Assembly (NCBI GenBank): GCA_913040875.1
Contig: CAJWHX010000214.1
Location: 1-6,237, forward strand
Reading direction: 5' to 3'
DNA length: 6,237 nucleotides
Source of the DNA: an uncultured Pseudomonadota bacterium
GTDB lineage: Bacteria; Myxococcota; UBA796
Shown: positions 5,443 through 6,237 of the stretch, in pieces
Layout: each line of letters opens with the position of its first letter
Position numbering within the stretch: the stretch's first letter is position 1
Notes under the pieces: generated by a model
What the model saw: the letters and a program-made list of their open reading frames with translations, nothing else
What the model was told of the DNA's origin: nothing
Database searches by the model: none
Position numbers and translations under genes: made by a program

Positions 5443-6237
5443 ATGCAGGCGCAAACGTTGTTGTTGATCAGATCGTCATCTCTAACCGCTAAGGAAGCCA
5501 GTGCGTTGCCGAGGTCTTTTCAAGCGGTAATGGGGGCTCATCCCATCATTGCTCGAGCAGATGTATCTTTGAGTGCCAAAGAGATTATTGGATTGGCGGT
5601 GCACGCGGGTCGTGTACTCTTTGATGCCGAGGTTGTATTTCATGAGCGGATTGCGCCGATGTCGGGTTCGTTAATGCCACTTGATCAGTATGTATATACC
5701 TTGGATAACGTTGATTCCTCTGGGGGAATCGATTCAACGTTACCGGCAAGTCTAGACCCGATCAGTTCATCAGAGGCTGGTATCGAGGCTGGTATCGAAG
5801 ACGCTGAGATCATTCTAGAGTCTTCTACATCGAGTACTCAACAAACGAGTTTGGCAGCCCCTCAGCGTTCGATCTTTGACAGAATGAACGATACCGTGTT
5901 GGAAGATGAAACTGTGGTCCCTGAACTGATTCACTGGTGGGACTATGTTGATGCTGGACAAACCGATGTCGCTTTATCGATGATTGCACAGCAGCCTCGA
6001 TTGGATCATGATTCTCAGATGAAGGCGCGTGAGTTGATGCAGTCGGATGACCCTGAAAAGGCAGTGTTTGTTTGTTTTGCCGCCAGACAGTTTCAGTGGA
6101 AATCATGGGTGCTGTCCATTCGTAAATTGTTCAAACATGTTGATCCACGCGTACGCGCAGCCGCAGTATCTGCAGTGGGTGAACTGGCCGGACCTTCTTT
6201 GGCACCCTCTGTATATCTGATGTTGTCCGATGCAGAT
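5443..6237 (+). CDS. HEAT-like repeat protein with unrecognised N-terminal domain (3' partial)
   Basis: The frame is open from ATG 5443 to the right edge (265 codons, no stop), behind a strong ribosome site. The product begins MQAQTLLLIRSSS. Residues 1-90 look like a compact alpha/beta domain that I cannot name (ALPRSFQAVMGAHPIIARAD, then AKEIIGLAVHAGRVLFDAEV). Residues ~90-145 form a Ser/Gly/Asp/Glu-rich linker with an EAGI duplication at 111-118. From ~157 the protein is helical, and a clear HEAT-like repeat begins at ~233 (DPRVRAAAVSAVGELAG) and runs into the edge, so more repeats are expected beyond. HEAT arrays are usually protein-binding scaffolds. There is no signal peptide or membrane helix in the visible part, so it is probably cytoplasmic. 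Partners are unknown. It may be a separate transcription unit, given the 104-base gap before it. Confidence 0.8.
   Translation, partial: MQAQTLLLIRSSSLTAKEASALPRSFQAVMGAHPIIARADVSLSAKEIIGLAVHAGRVLFDAEVVFHERIAPMSGSLMPLDQYVYTLDNVDSSGGIDSTLPASLDPISSSEAGIEAGIEDAEIILESSTSSTQQTSLAAPQRSIFDRMNDTVLEDETVVPELIHWWDYVDAGQTDVALSMIAQQPRLDHDSQMKARELMQSDDPEKAVFVCFAARQFQWKSWVLSIRKLFKHVDPRVRAAAVSAVGELAGPSLAPSVYLMLSDAD
5706..5742. repeat. Nested inverted repeat inside the HEAT-protein linker
   Basis: TAACGTTGATTCC (5706-5718) has its full reverse complement on the right as GGAATC (5725-5730) plus AACGTTA (5736-5742), interrupted by five bases, GATTC. The interruption makes GAATCGATTC (5726-5735) a perfect 10-base palindrome. 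The RNA could fold into a 13-pair stem with a 6-base loop and one 5-base bulge. It lies in coding sequence for the low-complexity linker (residues ~88-100). Confidence 0.7.
5773..5796 (+). repeat. Perfect 12-base tandem repeat in the linker of the HEAT protein
   Basis: GAGGCTGGTATC occurs twice without a gap (5773-5784 and 5785-5796), encoding Glu-Ala-Gly-Ile twice in frame. Being exact at DNA level, it looks like a recent slippage event in a disordered linker. Confidence 0.85.

Noticed and set aside
5825..6106. 93-residue open frame on the - strand
   Set aside because: It lies entirely antisense to the HEAT-repeat gene, whose + strand frame has a strong ribosome site and recognisable repeat sequence.
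1..6237. CRISPR array, tRNA, rRNA, insertion sequence or defence system
   Set aside because: No regularly spaced repeats, no tRNA-like cloverleaf and no transposase or known defence domains were found; genes fill nearly the whole window.

Overview
The window holds seven protein-coding genes, all on the + strand and packed head to tail. The first is cut by the left edge and the last by the right edge. No RNA genes, insertion sequences or CRISPR arrays were seen. Base composition is moderate and even, with no sign of a recently acquired island. The gene content suggests a Gram-negative bacterium: a YfgM-like membrane TPR protein is followed directly by a BamB-like beta-propeller. The PEGA-domain and HEAT-repeat proteins and the low-complexity linkers would fit the former Deltaproteobacteria (Myxococcota, Bradymonadales and similar lineages). 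That placement is inference from gene style; no marker gene is present to prove it.

Left block (1-3958), four genes in a probable operon: (1) the C-terminal part of a membrane-anchored protein with a long Lys/Pro/Thr/Ser-rich linker and a terminal PEGA domain; (2) a 385-residue protein that appears to keep the fold of phosphoglucose isomerase (PGI) while losing nearly all of its sugar-phosphate-binding and catalytic residues; (3) a YfgM-like protein with one transmembrane helix and TPR-like repeats; (4) a BamB-like PQQ-repeat beta-propeller whose start overlaps the stop of gene 3 (TGATG). Genes 3 and 4 recall the E. coli yfgM-bamB pair, which serves outer-membrane protein assembly and envelope quality control.

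Middle block (3959-5338): a 127-base gap with promoter-like sequences leads into (5) an unrecognised 116-residue charged, helical protein, coupled by a TAATG overlap to (6) a metallo-beta-lactamase-fold hydrolase of the YycJ/WalJ family (a proposed single-strand DNA exonuclease).

Right block (5339-6237): a 104-base gap holds an imperfect hairpin/dyad and a TATAAA box. It leads into (7) a large protein with an unrecognised N-terminal domain, an acidic/Ser-rich linker and HEAT-like helical repeats that run off the right edge. The gene 7 reading frame stays open for 265 codons and has a good ribosome binding site.

The most unusual item is gene 2, a candidate PGI-fold pseudoenzyme located with envelope-assembly genes. 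A nested inverted repeat inside the gene 7 linker and the small protein coupled to the YycJ-like gene are secondary points of interest.
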